From the NCBI GenBank assembly GCA_016870195.1, contig VGCC01000001.1:124001-188000 (forward strand): a stretch of DNA of 64,000 nt. Direction: 5' to 3'. The position numbers and the translations under genes were made by a program. This document shows, piece after piece, positions 8,088 through 16,494 of this stretch (its first letter is position 1; each line of letters opens with the position of its first letter). Under the pieces are notes generated by a model, which was given only the letters and a program-made list of their open reading frames with translations, had not been told where the DNA came from and made no database searches. This stretch comes from Actinomycetota bacterium (GTDB lineage: Bacteria; Actinomycetota; Actinomycetes; S36-B12).

Positions 8088-10142
8088 TCAGCCTTCCTCC
8101 TGCGGTGGGGCATACATCGCGTCCAGGATCCAGCAGCCATCCTCGACGACGGTCACTGGATTCAGATCCAGTTCGAAGCCAACCGGCCACGTGCGCACTC
8201 CGTCCGCGATACGGGCGATCACGTCGACGAGGGCGGCGCGGTCGGCGGGGGGCCGCCCCCGCACACCGGAGAGGAGTCGTCCGAGGACCGTGGCATCGAG
8301 TATCTCCTCGATGTCGACGTCAGTGACCGGGAGCAACCGCACGGCCGCATCCGAGACCACCTCGGTGAGGACACCACCGACGCCGACGGTGAGGACTGGA
8401 CCCAGGGGGCTCGGCGCGACACCGACGATCGCCTCGATCCCGCCGGGGACGAATCGTTCGACGAGGACATCGCCACCGAGTGCGGAAAGTTGTGCGAACA
8501 CCTCGTCGATCTGCGTCGCATCGACATCGAGGACCACTCCGCCGGCATCGCTCTTGTGGTGGAGACCGGGGACCACGGCCTTGAGTACCGCACGACCCCC
8601 GACATTGGTGAGGGCTGCACGCGCATGTTCTGCGGTGGAGACGAGAACGGACTCCGGGACGGGGAGTCCGTGCGCGGCGAGGATCTCCTTGACGTCCTTT
8701 TCCGACGCGTCGGCCGGCGGGACCGGAATCACCTCGTGACGCGCCTCCACCCGGAGTCGCGGTCCACCCGAGGTGACACGTAGTGCTGCCAACGCCGCGA
8801 TGGCGCGCTCGGGTGTTGCGTAGACCGGGATACCGGCGTCGGTGAGAAGCCGTGCGCCCGCAGGTGCCAGCGCCGCCGATCCCGTCCGCACGGCGATCAC
8901 GGGGATCTGCGCCGATGCGCGCACTGCGCCGAGTGCGCGGGCGATGCGCGCGACGTCGTCACCAACGAGGACCGCGAAACAGGCGACGATCGCATCGACG
9001 TGCGGGTCGCGGGCGAGGCGCTCCAGGCACTGTTCGAACAGTCCCGGCTCGGCCATGACCGCAGCGGTGACGTCGACCGGGTTGGTCGCATTGCCGTAGA
9101 CGGGAACGATCTGCTCGAGGTCCCGTACGGTCGCGGAGTCGAGTTGGGCGAGCGACAAGCCCTCACGTTCGATCGCGTCGGCCGCGAGAATCCCACTGCC
9201 ACCCGACGTGGTGATGACCGCGATGCGTGCATCGCGCAGGACGGCTCCCGTAGCCAGCAAGGCACCCGCATCGAGAAGTGCGTCGATGTCGCGCACCCGG
9301 GCGATTCCTGCGGATGCGAGTGCTGTGTCCACGATCGCGTCCGGTGCAGCGAGCGCACGCGTATGTGATGCGGCCGCCGAGGCGCCCGCAGCAGACCGTC
9401 CCGCCTTCACCATGGCGATCGGGACCCGGCCTGCAGCCGCACGCAGTGCATCGATGTCCGACAACGATTCGACGTACATGAGGAGAGCATCGACCGATTC
9501 ATCCGCGGCTAGGGCCTCGGCGACGTCGGTCGCAGTCACATCCGCCTCGTTCCCCGTCGTGACCGCGATCCCGATCGGTACCCCACGCTCGAGCCCGAGA
9601 GACAGGGTGCCGAAACCCAGTGCACCTGACTGACTCACGAGTCCGAGGCGGCCGGCCGGGAGCGGGGTCGTAGGTGAGGAGAACACCGGGGAGAACGTGG
9701 CAAGGACACGCTTCTCGCCTCCCACCGCACCGATGCAGTTGGGGCCAACGAGGCGCATGCCCGCCGAGCGCGCGATCGCGACCAACTCATGCTGCGCAAC
9801 CTCCCCCGCAGCTCCTGCCTCCGCGAACCCCGAACTCATCACCACGCAGACGGGGACACCGGCGGTGGCGCAATCGGTCACGGCGTCGCGCACGGCGCTG
9901 GCAGGAACCATGACGAGGGCGAGATCGATCGGTGCAGGAACCTCCGCGACTGATGCATACGCCGAGATGCCGAGAATGGTCCCACCCTTTGGGTTGACCG
10001 GGTAGATCGTCCCCGCGTAGCCGTACCGCTGCAGATACTCGATCGGCAGACGTCCAATGGCGCCCGGTCGTTCGGTGGCTCCGATGATCGCAATCGAGGA
10101 TGCGGCCCATAGCGCCCGCACATCCGCCTGCTGGGCGTTCAC
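8088..10142 (-). CDS. NDP-forming acyl-CoA synthetase (acetate-CoA ligase ADP-forming family)
   Basis: This 684-residue fused protein has the domain order of NDP-forming acyl-CoA synthetases. An N-terminal CoA-binding Rossmann domain (SIAIIGATERPGAIG, YPVNPKGG, VGPNCIGA) comes first. Next are the succinyl-CoA-ligase-like domains with LVSQSGALGFG, and SHTRALA, whose His is the expected phosphorylated residue. The C-terminal ATP-grasp part has AVLKAVVPGLHHKSDAGGV, VLVERFVPGG and GVGGVLTEV. Such enzymes interconvert acyl-CoA and acid with ADP/ATP. It is in a tight operon between RidA (four-base overlap) and the AMP ligase. It could recover ATP from a CoA thioester or activate a second acid. The substrate is unknown. 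Confidence 0.9.
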   Translation of the reverse strand: MNAQQADVRALWAASSIAIIGATERPGAIGRLPIEYLQRYGYAGTIYPVNPKGGTILGISAYASVAEVPAPIDLALVMVPASAVRDAVTDCATAGVPVCVVMSSGFAEAGAAGEVAQHELVAIARSAGMRLVGPNCIGAVGGEKRVLATFSPVFSSPTTPLPAGRLGLVSQSGALGFGTLSLGLERGVPIGIAVTTGNEADVTATDVAEALAADESVDALLMYVESLSDIDALRAAAGRVPIAMVKAGRSAAGASAAASHTRALAAPDAIVDTALASAGIARVRDIDALLDAGALLATGAVLRDARIAVITTSGGSGILAADAIEREGLSLAQLDSATVRDLEQIVPVYGNATNPVDVTAAVMAEPGLFEQCLERLARDPHVDAIVACFAVLVGDDVARIARALGAVRASAQIPVIAVRTGSAALAPAGARLLTDAGIPVYATPERAIAALAALRVTSGGPRLRVEARHEVIPVPPADASEKDVKEILAAHGLPVPESVLVSTAEHARAALTNVGGRAVLKAVVPGLHHKSDAGGVVLDVDATQIDEVFAQLSALGGDVLVERFVPGGIEAIVGVAPSPLGPVLTVGVGGVLTEVVSDAAVRLLPVTDVDIEEILDATVLGRLLSGVRGRPPADRAALVDVIARIADGVRTWPVGFELDLNPVTVVEDGCWILDAMYAPPQEEG

Positions 10143-10534
10143 GGCAGGATCGCGATCCCCTCGATCTCGACCAGCGCAGTGTCATCCCAGAGGCGGGTCA
10201 CACCCACGAGGGTCATGGCCGGGTAGTCGCGGCCGACGAGACGCCGCCAGATCGCACCGAGTTCACGCGCATGTGCAAGGTAGTCGACCGGATCGACACT
10301 GAAGATCGTCACCTTCGCCAAATTTTCGCCGTGACCGCCGGCGGCGTGGAGCGCGGTCATCAGGTTCCCGAGCGCGACCTCGAACTGCTCGACGATTCCG
10401 GCTCCGACGATCACTCCATCGGCGTTGAGCGCAGTCTGACCCGCCAAGTAGACGGTGCGCCCCGATGCCCGGACGGCGTGCGAAAACCCGATGGGGGCTG
10501 CGAGTTCTCCCGGATTGATCCGCTCGACGGTCAC
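10139..10534 (-). CDS. RidA/YjgF/YER057c/UK114-family protein (probable enamine/imine deaminase)
   Basis: This 131-residue protein has the full RidA fold. VYLAGQTALNADG (29-41), QFEVALGNLMTALHAAG (50-66), the catalytic-type Arg in VTRLWDD (R114) and the closing VEIEGIA (122-128) are all present. The Arg marks the deaminase-competent branch. RidA hydrolyses reactive enamines/imines and releases ammonia. The gene overlaps the SDR and the NDP-forming synthetase by four bases each, so it is part of the catabolic operon and not a housekeeping copy. As I recall, the Azoarcus evansii 2-aminobenzoyl-CoA cluster also contains a gene of this family (called a putative translation inhibitor). Hydrolysis of the enamine made by the fusion flavoenzyme is an attractive inferred role. 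Confidence 0.88.
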   Translation of the reverse strand: MTVERINPGELAAPIGFSHAVRASGRTVYLAGQTALNADGVIVGAGIVEQFEVALGNLMTALHAAGGHGENLAKVTIFSVDPVDYLAHARELGAIWRRLVGRDYPAMTLVGVTRLWDDTALVEIEGIAILP

Positions 10535-11298
10535 GACTGAACGCTCCCACCGTCGATGACGATGCCCTGACCCGTGATGCCACCGGTATCGGCGACGAGC
10601 ATGTCGACGACGGAGGCGACTTCGTCAGTGGTGATGAGTCGCTTGATCGGGTGGGTGTTCTCCAGGGTGGCGCGCGCGGCTGCCATGTCGATCCCCGTTT
10701 TGGCGACGATCGCCTCGAGGGCGCGATCGGTGAGGGGCGTGTCGACGTAGCCCGGGCAGACCGCATTGACCGTGACACCGGTGGTCGCGAGTTCCATTGC
10801 CGCAGAGCGCACGGCACCGAGCACACCGTGCTTGGCCGCCGAGTAGGCGGTGATGTAGGGGACACCCACCTTCGAGGCAATGCTCGCGATCACGATGATG
10901 CGACCGAAACCCGCCTGCTTCATCGGCGGAACCGCGGCGCGGATGAACCGGAAGGGCGCGGTGAGGTTGACGTCGAGCATCTGCTGCCACAACGCATCAT
11001 CCGTGCGGTGGATGGGTGCGGAGATGGCCTCGCCGGCGTTCAGGACCGCGACGTCGATGCCACCCCACGCAGCGACAACGTCGGCGACGAGTCCATCAGG
11101 CGTGCCGGGGTCCGTCACATCGGCGGGCAACACGAGTGTGGGAACGTCGAGGGAGTCCGCTAGGGACTGGAGGTCTCCGACGGAGCGCGCGGTGATCGCA
11201 ACCTGGTGCCCGGAGGCGGCGAGGTGCTCCACAATGGTGCGACCGATGCCACGACTCGCACCGGTCACGAGACATCGGAGGGGAGGACGCCGGGTCAT
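10531..11298 (-). CDS. Short-chain dehydrogenase/reductase, first gene of the RidA-mutase operon
   Basis: This classical SDR has 255 residues. The cofactor motif VTGASRGIG (about 11-19), LNAGEAIS (the NNAG equivalent), IVIASIASKVGV with the catalytic Ser, and YSAAKHG (YxxxK) are all present, and VCPGYVDTPL follows. The start is ATG at 11298; the long upstream extension of the open frame is antisense to the thiolase and is not coding. It is transcribed divergently from the thiolase across 63 bases containing a motif shared with the fusion flavoenzyme promoter. SDRs next to BadI-type hydrolases (such as BadH) oxidise or reduce ring hydroxyl/oxo groups of alicyclic CoA esters. Such a role fits but is not proven. 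Confidence 0.9.
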   Translation of the reverse strand: MTRRPPLRCLVTGASRGIGRTIVEHLAASGHQVAITARSVGDLQSLADSLDVPTLVLPADVTDPGTPDGLVADVVAAWGGIDVAVLNAGEAISAPIHRTDDALWQQMLDVNLTAPFRFIRAAVPPMKQAGFGRIIVIASIASKVGVPYITAYSAAKHGVLGAVRSAAMELATTGVTVNAVCPGYVDTPLTDRALEAIVAKTGIDMAAARATLENTHPIKRLITTDEVASVVDMLVADTGGITGQGIVIDGGSVQS

Positions 11299-11336
11299 CG
11301 AGCCGCCTTTCCGCCCCTGGGCGATAGTGCGCTTCC

Positions 11337-11360
11337 TTGTCGATCGGCAATAATACGCTA
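11337..11360 (+). promoter_or_regulatory. Putative operator, copy 1 of a shared 24-bp motif
   Basis: The first eight bases are TTGTCGAT, and the last part is AATACGC followed by TA. The element matches 19 of 24 positions in the copy at 19696-19719 (opposite strand). Its first 14 bases form an imperfect palindrome around CGATCG (TTG...CAA ends). It overlaps the likely -10 TAATAC (11351-11356) of the thiolase gene, whose ATG follows five bases later without a ribosome site, so it could control the thiolase and the divergent SDR operon together. Confidence 0.5.
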
Positions 11361-11361
11361 C

Positions 11362-12534
11362 ATGCCTCGTGCCGTCCTCGTCGAAGCCCGCAGGAGCGTC
11401 TTCGGCAAGAACCGGGGTGGACTCAGCCACATCCGCCCCGACGATCTCCTCGCGACGGTACTCGCCGATCTCGTCTCCGGGGTCCCGAACCTCGATCCCG
11501 CCCGCATCGACGACGTCGTCATGGGCGATGCGAACGGCGCCGGGGAGGACAACCGGAACGTGGCTCGCATGTCGGCTTTGCTCGCCGATCTCCCCGTGAC
11601 CGTCCCCGGTGTCACCCTCAACCGCCTCTGCGGCTCCGGTGCCGAGGCGATCGTCCAGGCAGCCCGCGCCATCCGTGCCGGCGACGCGGACATCATGATC
11701 GCGGGTGGCGTGGAGAGTATGAGCCGCGCACCCTGGGTGGTGCAACGAACCGACGACCCCATCGGCCCGGACACGAAGCTCGAACAGACCACCGTCGGGT
11801 GGCGCATGGTGAACCCGCGATTTCCGGGACACTGGACGGACAGCCTCGGCGAATGCGCCCAACGCAGTGCCGAACTCCTGGGTATCACGCGCACGGAGCA
11901 GGACGAGTGGACACTGCGCTCCCACGAGCGTGCCGGAGCAGCCTGGGACTCCGGTCGATTCGACGGATACGCGATCCCGATGGAGGGGCTTACCCGCGAC
12001 GAACCGATCCGCCCCGACACCAGCCTGGCGAAACTCGCCGAGTTGAAGCCGGCGTTCACCCCCGACGGATCGGTCACGGCGGGCAATTCCTCCCCCATCA
12101 CCGATGGCGCGGTCGCGACACTCCTGATGTCCGAGCAGACCGCAGCCGACCTCGGACTCACCCCGATCGCCGCGATCACCGCTTCCGCGGTGGTCGCGGT
12201 CGATCCGGACCGATTCGCCAATGCCCCCGTGCCCGCGGTGCGCAAACTGCTCACACGCACCGGCCTCCGCGCCTCCGACATCGACCTCGTCGAGATCAAT
12301 GAAGCCTTCGCCGCCATGGTCCTCACCGTCCTGCGCGAGGCCGAGGAGATCGACGTCGCCAAGGTCAATCCCCACGGAGGCGCGATCGCCATGGGCCATC
12401 CCGTGGGGGCATCGGCGGCCCGGGTGGTGGCCGATACGGCTCGGGAACTGCGTCGCCGTGGCGGGGGTCGCGGCATCGCAACCGCCTGCATCGGCGTAGG
12501 TTTGGGAATCGCGGTTCTCGTGGAGGCGACATGA
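11362..12534 (+). CDS. Thiolase (acetyl-CoA acetyltransferase / beta-ketoadipyl-CoA thiolase-like)
   Basis: This 390-residue thiolase has all three active-site blocks: the nucleophilic Cys90 in TLNRLCGSGAEA, NEAFAAMV with GGAIAMGHPVGASA carrying the His, and TACIGVGLG near the C-terminus carrying the second Cys. Degradative thiolases cleave a 3-oxoacyl-CoA with CoA to acetyl-CoA and a shorter acyl-CoA. TLNRLC resembles PcaF-type beta-ketoadipyl-CoA thiolases. The start is ATG at 11362, chosen because family members begin RAVLVEARRSVFGK or similar. No ribosome site precedes it, and a -10 element is five bases upstream, so it may be leaderless. Its stop overlaps the ring-hydrolase start (ATGA). 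Expected to finish beta-oxidation of the opened ring. Confidence 0.92.
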   Translation: MPRAVLVEARRSVFGKNRGGLSHIRPDDLLATVLADLVSGVPNLDPARIDDVVMGDANGAGEDNRNVARMSALLADLPVTVPGVTLNRLCGSGAEAIVQAARAIRAGDADIMIAGGVESMSRAPWVVQRTDDPIGPDTKLEQTTVGWRMVNPRFPGHWTDSLGECAQRSAELLGITRTEQDEWTLRSHERAGAAWDSGRFDGYAIPMEGLTRDEPIRPDTSLAKLAELKPAFTPDGSVTAGNSSPITDGAVATLLMSEQTAADLGLTPIAAITASAVVAVDPDRFANAPVPAVRKLLTRTGLRASDIDLVEINEAFAAMVLTVLREAEEIDVAKVNPHGGAIAMGHPVGASAARVVADTARELRRRGGGRGIATACIGVGLGIAVLVEAT

Positions 12535-13328
12535 TCCGGATCGAAGACTTCACCGACATCACCTACGAGGTCGTTGATCACGTCGCTGTGATCACCATCA
12601 ATCGACCCGATCGCTACAACGCGCTCCGGGGCCGCACCGTGGATGAGCTCATCTACGCATTCCGCTACGCATGGGTGGACACCAACGTCGGAGCGATCAT
12701 CCTGACGGGTGCAGGAGACAAGGCCTTCTGCAGCGGCGGGGACCAGAAGGAGCGGGCCGCCACCGGCGGCTACGGGGAGACCGAGATGGGCATGTTCGAG
12801 ATCGAACGCCTGCACCGACTCATTCGGGAAGTACCCAAGCCGGTCATCGCCGCGGTAAATGGCTTCGCCATCGGCGGTGGGCACGTCCTGCACGTGCTCT
12901 GCGACGTGTCACTGGCGTCCTCCACCGCGCGATTCGGCCAGGTCGGCCCCCGCGTCGGGAGTTTCGATGCGGGATTCGGAACCGCGTACCTCGCCCGCGT
13001 GGTCGGTGAGAAGCGAGCACGGGAGATCTGGTTCTTCTGCGATCAATACGACGCCGCCACCGCCGAGCGCTGGGGCCTGGTCAACCGCGTCGTCGAACCA
13101 GCCGAGCTCATGCCCCTCGCACTGGAATGGGCCAGCAAAGCCAGCGCGCTGTCCCCCACCGCACTCAAAACACTCAAGCACTCGTTCAACGCAGACACCG
13201 ACCACATCGTCGGGATCCAATCCCTCGCCTTCGACGTCCTCGACCTCTACATCGAGACACCGGAGGCCCAGGAGGGTGGCGCCGCTTTCATCGAGAAGCG
13301 TCCCCCGGACTTCGGCGCGTTCCGCTAG
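12531..13328 (+). CDS. BadI/MenB-type crotonase (probable alicyclic beta-keto acyl-CoA ring hydrolase)
   Basis: This 265-residue crotonase belongs to the BadI/MenB branch. INRPDRYNALRG, GAGDKAFCSGGDQ (61-72), PKPVIAAVNGFAIGGGHVLH, VGSFDAGFGTAYLARVVGEK and the closing FIEKRPPDF all fit. The stretch after FGQVGP closely follows my recollection of Rhodopseudomonas BadI, including the following Arg-Glu-Ile-Trp, and S144 and D146 match MenB catalytic positions. BadI opens 2-oxocyclohexanecarbonyl-CoA to pimelyl-CoA; MenB runs the reverse type of ring closure on a naphthoquinone precursor. No other menaquinone genes are near, while a thiolase (overlapping), SDR and RidA are. I favour ring opening. 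MenB remains the alternative. Confidence 0.8.
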   Translation: MIRIEDFTDITYEVVDHVAVITINRPDRYNALRGRTVDELIYAFRYAWVDTNVGAIILTGAGDKAFCSGGDQKERAATGGYGETEMGMFEIERLHRLIREVPKPVIAAVNGFAIGGGHVLHVLCDVSLASSTARFGQVGPRVGSFDAGFGTAYLARVVGEKRAREIWFFCDQYDAATAERWGLVNRVVEPAELMPLALEWASKASALSPTALKTLKHSFNADTDHIVGIQSLAFDVLDLYIETPEAQEGGAAFIEKRPPDFGAFR

Positions 13329-14893
13329 CCGACCGCGGCCGCCACCAGGGCGCCCGAGCCGCCACCCACGCCTCCGCCAGGCCACGTCCCCGCACCGCAT
13401 ATATAGAGGTGATCGACCGGCGTGCGGTGGCGCCACCATCCGGGCACCGGACGCAGGAAGAAGAACTGGGCCGGGTGATGGCTTCCCCCCAGGGAATCCC
13501 CCAGGATCAGGTTCGCATTGGCCCGCTGCAGGTCTGCCGGGGTGAGCACCTTCCGGCCGAGGATCCGCGAGCGGAGCCCCGGTGCGTACTGCTCGATCTT
13601 GTCGATGACCCGATCGGCGTAGGCCTCGCCCATGACATCCCACGAACCCTCCCGCGGCTCGAGCGGGAGCACGCGCACCTGCACCCACAGGACGTGCGTG
13701 CCGTCCGGTGCGCGACTGGGATCCGACACCGTGGGTTGCCCGACGACGAGTGTCGGCGAATCGGGTAGCAGGCCAGCGGCGGCCTGGGTGTAGGTCATGG
13801 CCATGTCATCGAGGTACGGGCCGATGTGCACGTAGTTGAACTCGCGTGCGCCTGCGGCGGTCCAGGCCGGAAGATCATCCAGGGCAAGGTGGATCATCAT
13901 CGTTGCTAAACCGGGGCGGAACTCTTCGGCGCGTGCGACATCCGGTCGCGTGCGCTGATCTTTCGGCAGCATCGCGGGAATCAATCTCGGATTCACATTC
14001 GCGATCACCGCACGGGACGCACGGTGCTCCATGCCGCTCGCCGTGCGAACCCCCACCGCACGACCACCCTCGACGATGATCTTGGTGACCTGTTCATTGC
14101 AGACCACGCGGCCACCGCTCTCCTCGATCACGCCGACGAGGGCATTGATCATCGAGTCGGCGCCACCCTGACCGATCACCATCCCGAACATCTGGCCACC
14201 GATGGTCTCGAGGAAGGAGAACAGCGCACCACCGGACAGGTCCGGGGCGAAGTCCAGGTGCATGCCCCACGAGGCCATGAGGGCACGCGTCTTCGGCGAG
14301 CGGAAGTTCTCCTCGGTGAACGCACGCGTGGACGCCAGAGCCAACTTCGCGATCTCGAGCACACCGGTGGTGCCGAACTTCTTTCGCGCCTTCCAGAGGG
14401 TCGTGGCCAGTGATCGCGAGGGCATCTCCGCACCCAGCACGCCGATCAGCGTCGGCGCAACCTCCCCCAGGTAGGACGTCAGGCGTTGCCAGGATTCGAC
14501 GTCCTCGGGTGCGACGGCAGCGAGGTTCGCCACCGTGCGCTCCACATCGGCCTCAACACCGAGCATCGTTCCGTCGGGGAAAACCGAGCAGAACGGCTTC
14601 GCCGACGGCACGAGGGCGAAGCCGTGCGCGGCGAGGCGCTCGCCGAGCGCGGCGTTCACAGGTCCACCGGCAAAGAGGCCCAGGTTCATCGCGAAGAGGT
14701 CGTGACGGAAGCCGGGGAGAGTAACCTCCGCGGTCTGCACCGCACCGCCGGGGACCGGATTGGTCTCCAGCACGAGCACCTTCCGACCCTTGGCAGCGAG
14801 GAGCGCTGCGGCCGAGAGGCCGTTGACTCCGGCCCCGACCACGATCACATCCGGCTGCATTCCCGGATCATATGGAGAACTGACGACCGACAC
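13325..14893 (-). CDS. CrtI/PYROXD2-like FAD-dependent oxidoreductase, paralogue 1
   Basis: This 522-residue flavoprotein belongs to the phytoene-desaturase-related superfamily (COG1233 type). The N-terminal dinucleotide fold VIVVGAGVNGLSAAALLA and the following Glu-ending strand with PVPGGAVQT are clear. The C-terminal FAD-contact segment LYICGAGTWPGGGVGGGSG is also clear. I see no carotenoid synthase genes, so a carotenoid role is unlikely. GTG at 14893 is used because TATATC ends six bases upstream (possible leaderless transcript). ATG at 14861 is an alternative start that keeps the whole FAD fold. It is divergent from a paralogue of equal length and converges on the ring hydrolase with a four-base overlap. 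Dehydrogenation or isomerisation of an alicyclic intermediate is possible; the substrate is unknown. Confidence 0.82.
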   Translation of the reverse strand: MSVVSSPYDPGMQPDVIVVGAGVNGLSAAALLAAKGRKVLVLETNPVPGGAVQTAEVTLPGFRHDLFAMNLGLFAGGPVNAALGERLAAHGFALVPSAKPFCSVFPDGTMLGVEADVERTVANLAAVAPEDVESWQRLTSYLGEVAPTLIGVLGAEMPSRSLATTLWKARKKFGTTGVLEIAKLALASTRAFTEENFRSPKTRALMASWGMHLDFAPDLSGGALFSFLETIGGQMFGMVIGQGGADSMINALVGVIEESGGRVVCNEQVTKIIVEGGRAVGVRTASGMEHRASRAVIANVNPRLIPAMLPKDQRTRPDVARAEEFRPGLATMMIHLALDDLPAWTAAGAREFNYVHIGPYLDDMAMTYTQAAAGLLPDSPTLVVGQPTVSDPSRAPDGTHVLWVQVRVLPLEPREGSWDVMGEAYADRVIDKIEQYAPGLRSRILGRKVLTPADLQRANANLILGDSLGGSHHPAQFFFLRPVPGWWRHRTPVDHLYICGAGTWPGGGVGGGSGALVAAAVG

Positions 14894-14925
14894 GCCCGCG
14901 ATATACGGTGTGTCCGGAGGTAGGT

Positions 14926-16494
14926 ATGGAGCAGCGCGATGCCGTGATCATCGGAACCGGGATCAACGCCCTGGTCGCCGGAGCGATGCTCGCCCGCAAG
15001 GGATGGGCCGTCACCCTCTGCGAACGCAACCCCCACCCGGGTGGTGCGATCTGGACATCGACCGAGCACGTCCCCGGCTTCACGATCGAACTGCTGTCGA
15101 GTTGGCATCCCCTCTTCGTCGGTGGGCCGGCCTACGCGGATCTGGCCGCGGATCTCGCTGCGCGAGGACTCGAGTACCGGAACACGGAACTCCCCACGGG
15201 CGTCGTATGCGCCGACGGCAGCGCGGTGCTCTCGACGAATCCGGAGATCACTGCAGCGCAGATGGCCGAACTCGGTGATCTCGATTCGTGGAATGCGCTC
15301 ATGGCCGACTTCGGCAGTAAGGCAGATCTGGCATTCGGGCTCCTCGGTACGGATTTCTGGCGACGCTCAGCGTGGAAGTTCGGGTGGAAGGCGTACCGCC
15401 AACTCGGCCGTCAGGGCCTCGCGGCGAGCGGTGCAGACCTCCTCGAGCCTGCGGCTCCCTGGGCGGAGCGTTGCTTCCGTTCCCCGGTCACCCGTTCCTT
15501 GCTCGCTCCGTGGGCACTCCACAACGGGCTCGGTCCTGATGACTCCGGCAGCGCGTTCATCACGACCGTCATCGGCGCCGCGATCGCGATGGGGGGAATG
15601 CCGGTTCCCGTCGGTGGTGGGCGCAGCCTGGTGAACGCACTCGTCTCCCTCATCGAGGACCACGGGGGCACCGTGGTGTGCAATGCCGACGTCGTGAGGG
15701 TGACCGTGCAGGGCAATCGCGCCACGGGAGTGGTCCTTGCCGACGGAACATCGATCGGTGCTCGGCGTGCAGTACTCGCGTCGGTCACGCCGCCCGCGCT
15801 CTACGGGACGCTGGCCCCCGAGGGCGATGCGCAACGCCGCGCGGCCGCCGAGCGTTTCCGCTTCGGCCGTGCCGGGTTCCAGATCCACATCGCGCTGCGT
15901 GAGCCACCTCGCTGGGTGGGTGATCCCCGCATGGCGGACACCGCTCTCGTCCACATCCTCGACGGGATGGACTCGCTCTCCGAGTCCGTGAACGCCGCCA
16001 ATCGCGGGTTCCTTCCGAAGCGACCGACGATCGTCGTGGGTCAACCCGCGACCGTGGATCCCACTCGAGTGCCCGAGGGCCACGGCCTGCTCTGGATTCA
16101 ACTCCAGGAGAACCCGCGCCGCATCGTCGGCGATCTCGCCGGGCAGATCGATCCGGGTGATGGCAGGTGGACACCGCAGGTGCGCGACGCCTACGCGGAT
16201 CGCGTGATCGGCATCCTGGAGCGACACATCACCAACATCCGCAGTGCCGCCATCGCGCAATTCACGATCGGCCCAGCGGACCTCGAGGCGATGAACGTGA
16301 ACCTCGTGGGTGGAGACCCCTACGCGGGCGATTGCCGGGTGGACCAATACGCATTGTGGCGACCCTTGGCAACGGCCACCGGACACAGCACCGGGATCGA
16401 CGGTCTGTGGCAGATCGGAGCATCGACGCACCCGGGTCCCGGCCTCGGTGGAGGCTCGGGCTACCAGGTGGCGTCGAGGCTGCTCGGCAACTAA
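14926..16494 (+). CDS. CrtI/PYROXD2-like FAD-dependent oxidoreductase, paralogue 2
   Basis: This 522-residue flavoprotein is the divergent partner of the previous gene and clearly a paralogue. It has VIIGTGINALVAGAMLARKG at the N-terminus with HPGGAIWTS following. The C-terminus has LWQIGASTHPGPGLGGGSGY. Its dinucleotide motif reads GTGINA, so the last Gly of GxGxxG is Ala. ATG at 14926 is chosen because GGAGG lies five bases before it; an upstream in-frame start lacks a ribosome site. The stop overlaps that of the cyclase-family gene on the other strand. Two related but clearly different subunits side by side suggest either a heteromer or two successive oxidations. Function is unknown. Confidence 0.85.
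   Translation: MEQRDAVIIGTGINALVAGAMLARKGWAVTLCERNPHPGGAIWTSTEHVPGFTIELLSSWHPLFVGGPAYADLAADLAARGLEYRNTELPTGVVCADGSAVLSTNPEITAAQMAELGDLDSWNALMADFGSKADLAFGLLGTDFWRRSAWKFGWKAYRQLGRQGLAASGADLLEPAAPWAERCFRSPVTRSLLAPWALHNGLGPDDSGSAFITTVIGAAIAMGGMPVPVGGGRSLVNALVSLIEDHGGTVVCNADVVRVTVQGNRATGVVLADGTSIGARRAVLASVTPPALYGTLAPEGDAQRRAAAERFRFGRAGFQIHIALREPPRWVGDPRMADTALVHILDGMDSLSESVNAANRGFLPKRPTIVVGQPATVDPTRVPEGHGLLWIQLQENPRRIVGDLAGQIDPGDGRWTPQVRDAYADRVIGILERHITNIRSAAIAQFTIGPADLEAMNVNLVGGDPYAGDCRVDQYALWRPLATATGHSTGIDGLWQIGASTHPGPGLGGGSGYQVASRLLGN

Noticed and set aside
11299-12399. Open frame extending the minus-strand SDR across the thiolase gene
   Set aside because: Antisense to clear thiolase coding sequence; the SDR fold begins at 11298. 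High-GC genomes keep such shadow frames open.
12531-13328. Annotation as menaquinone-biosynthesis MenB
   Set aside because: No other men genes are near, and the BadI-like block and coupling to a thiolase favour ring opening; kept as an alternative only.
13325-16494. Carotenoid biosynthesis locus (phytoene desaturase names)
   Set aside because: No crtB, crtE or cyclase genes; the flavoproteins belong to the wider CrtI/PYROXD2 group.
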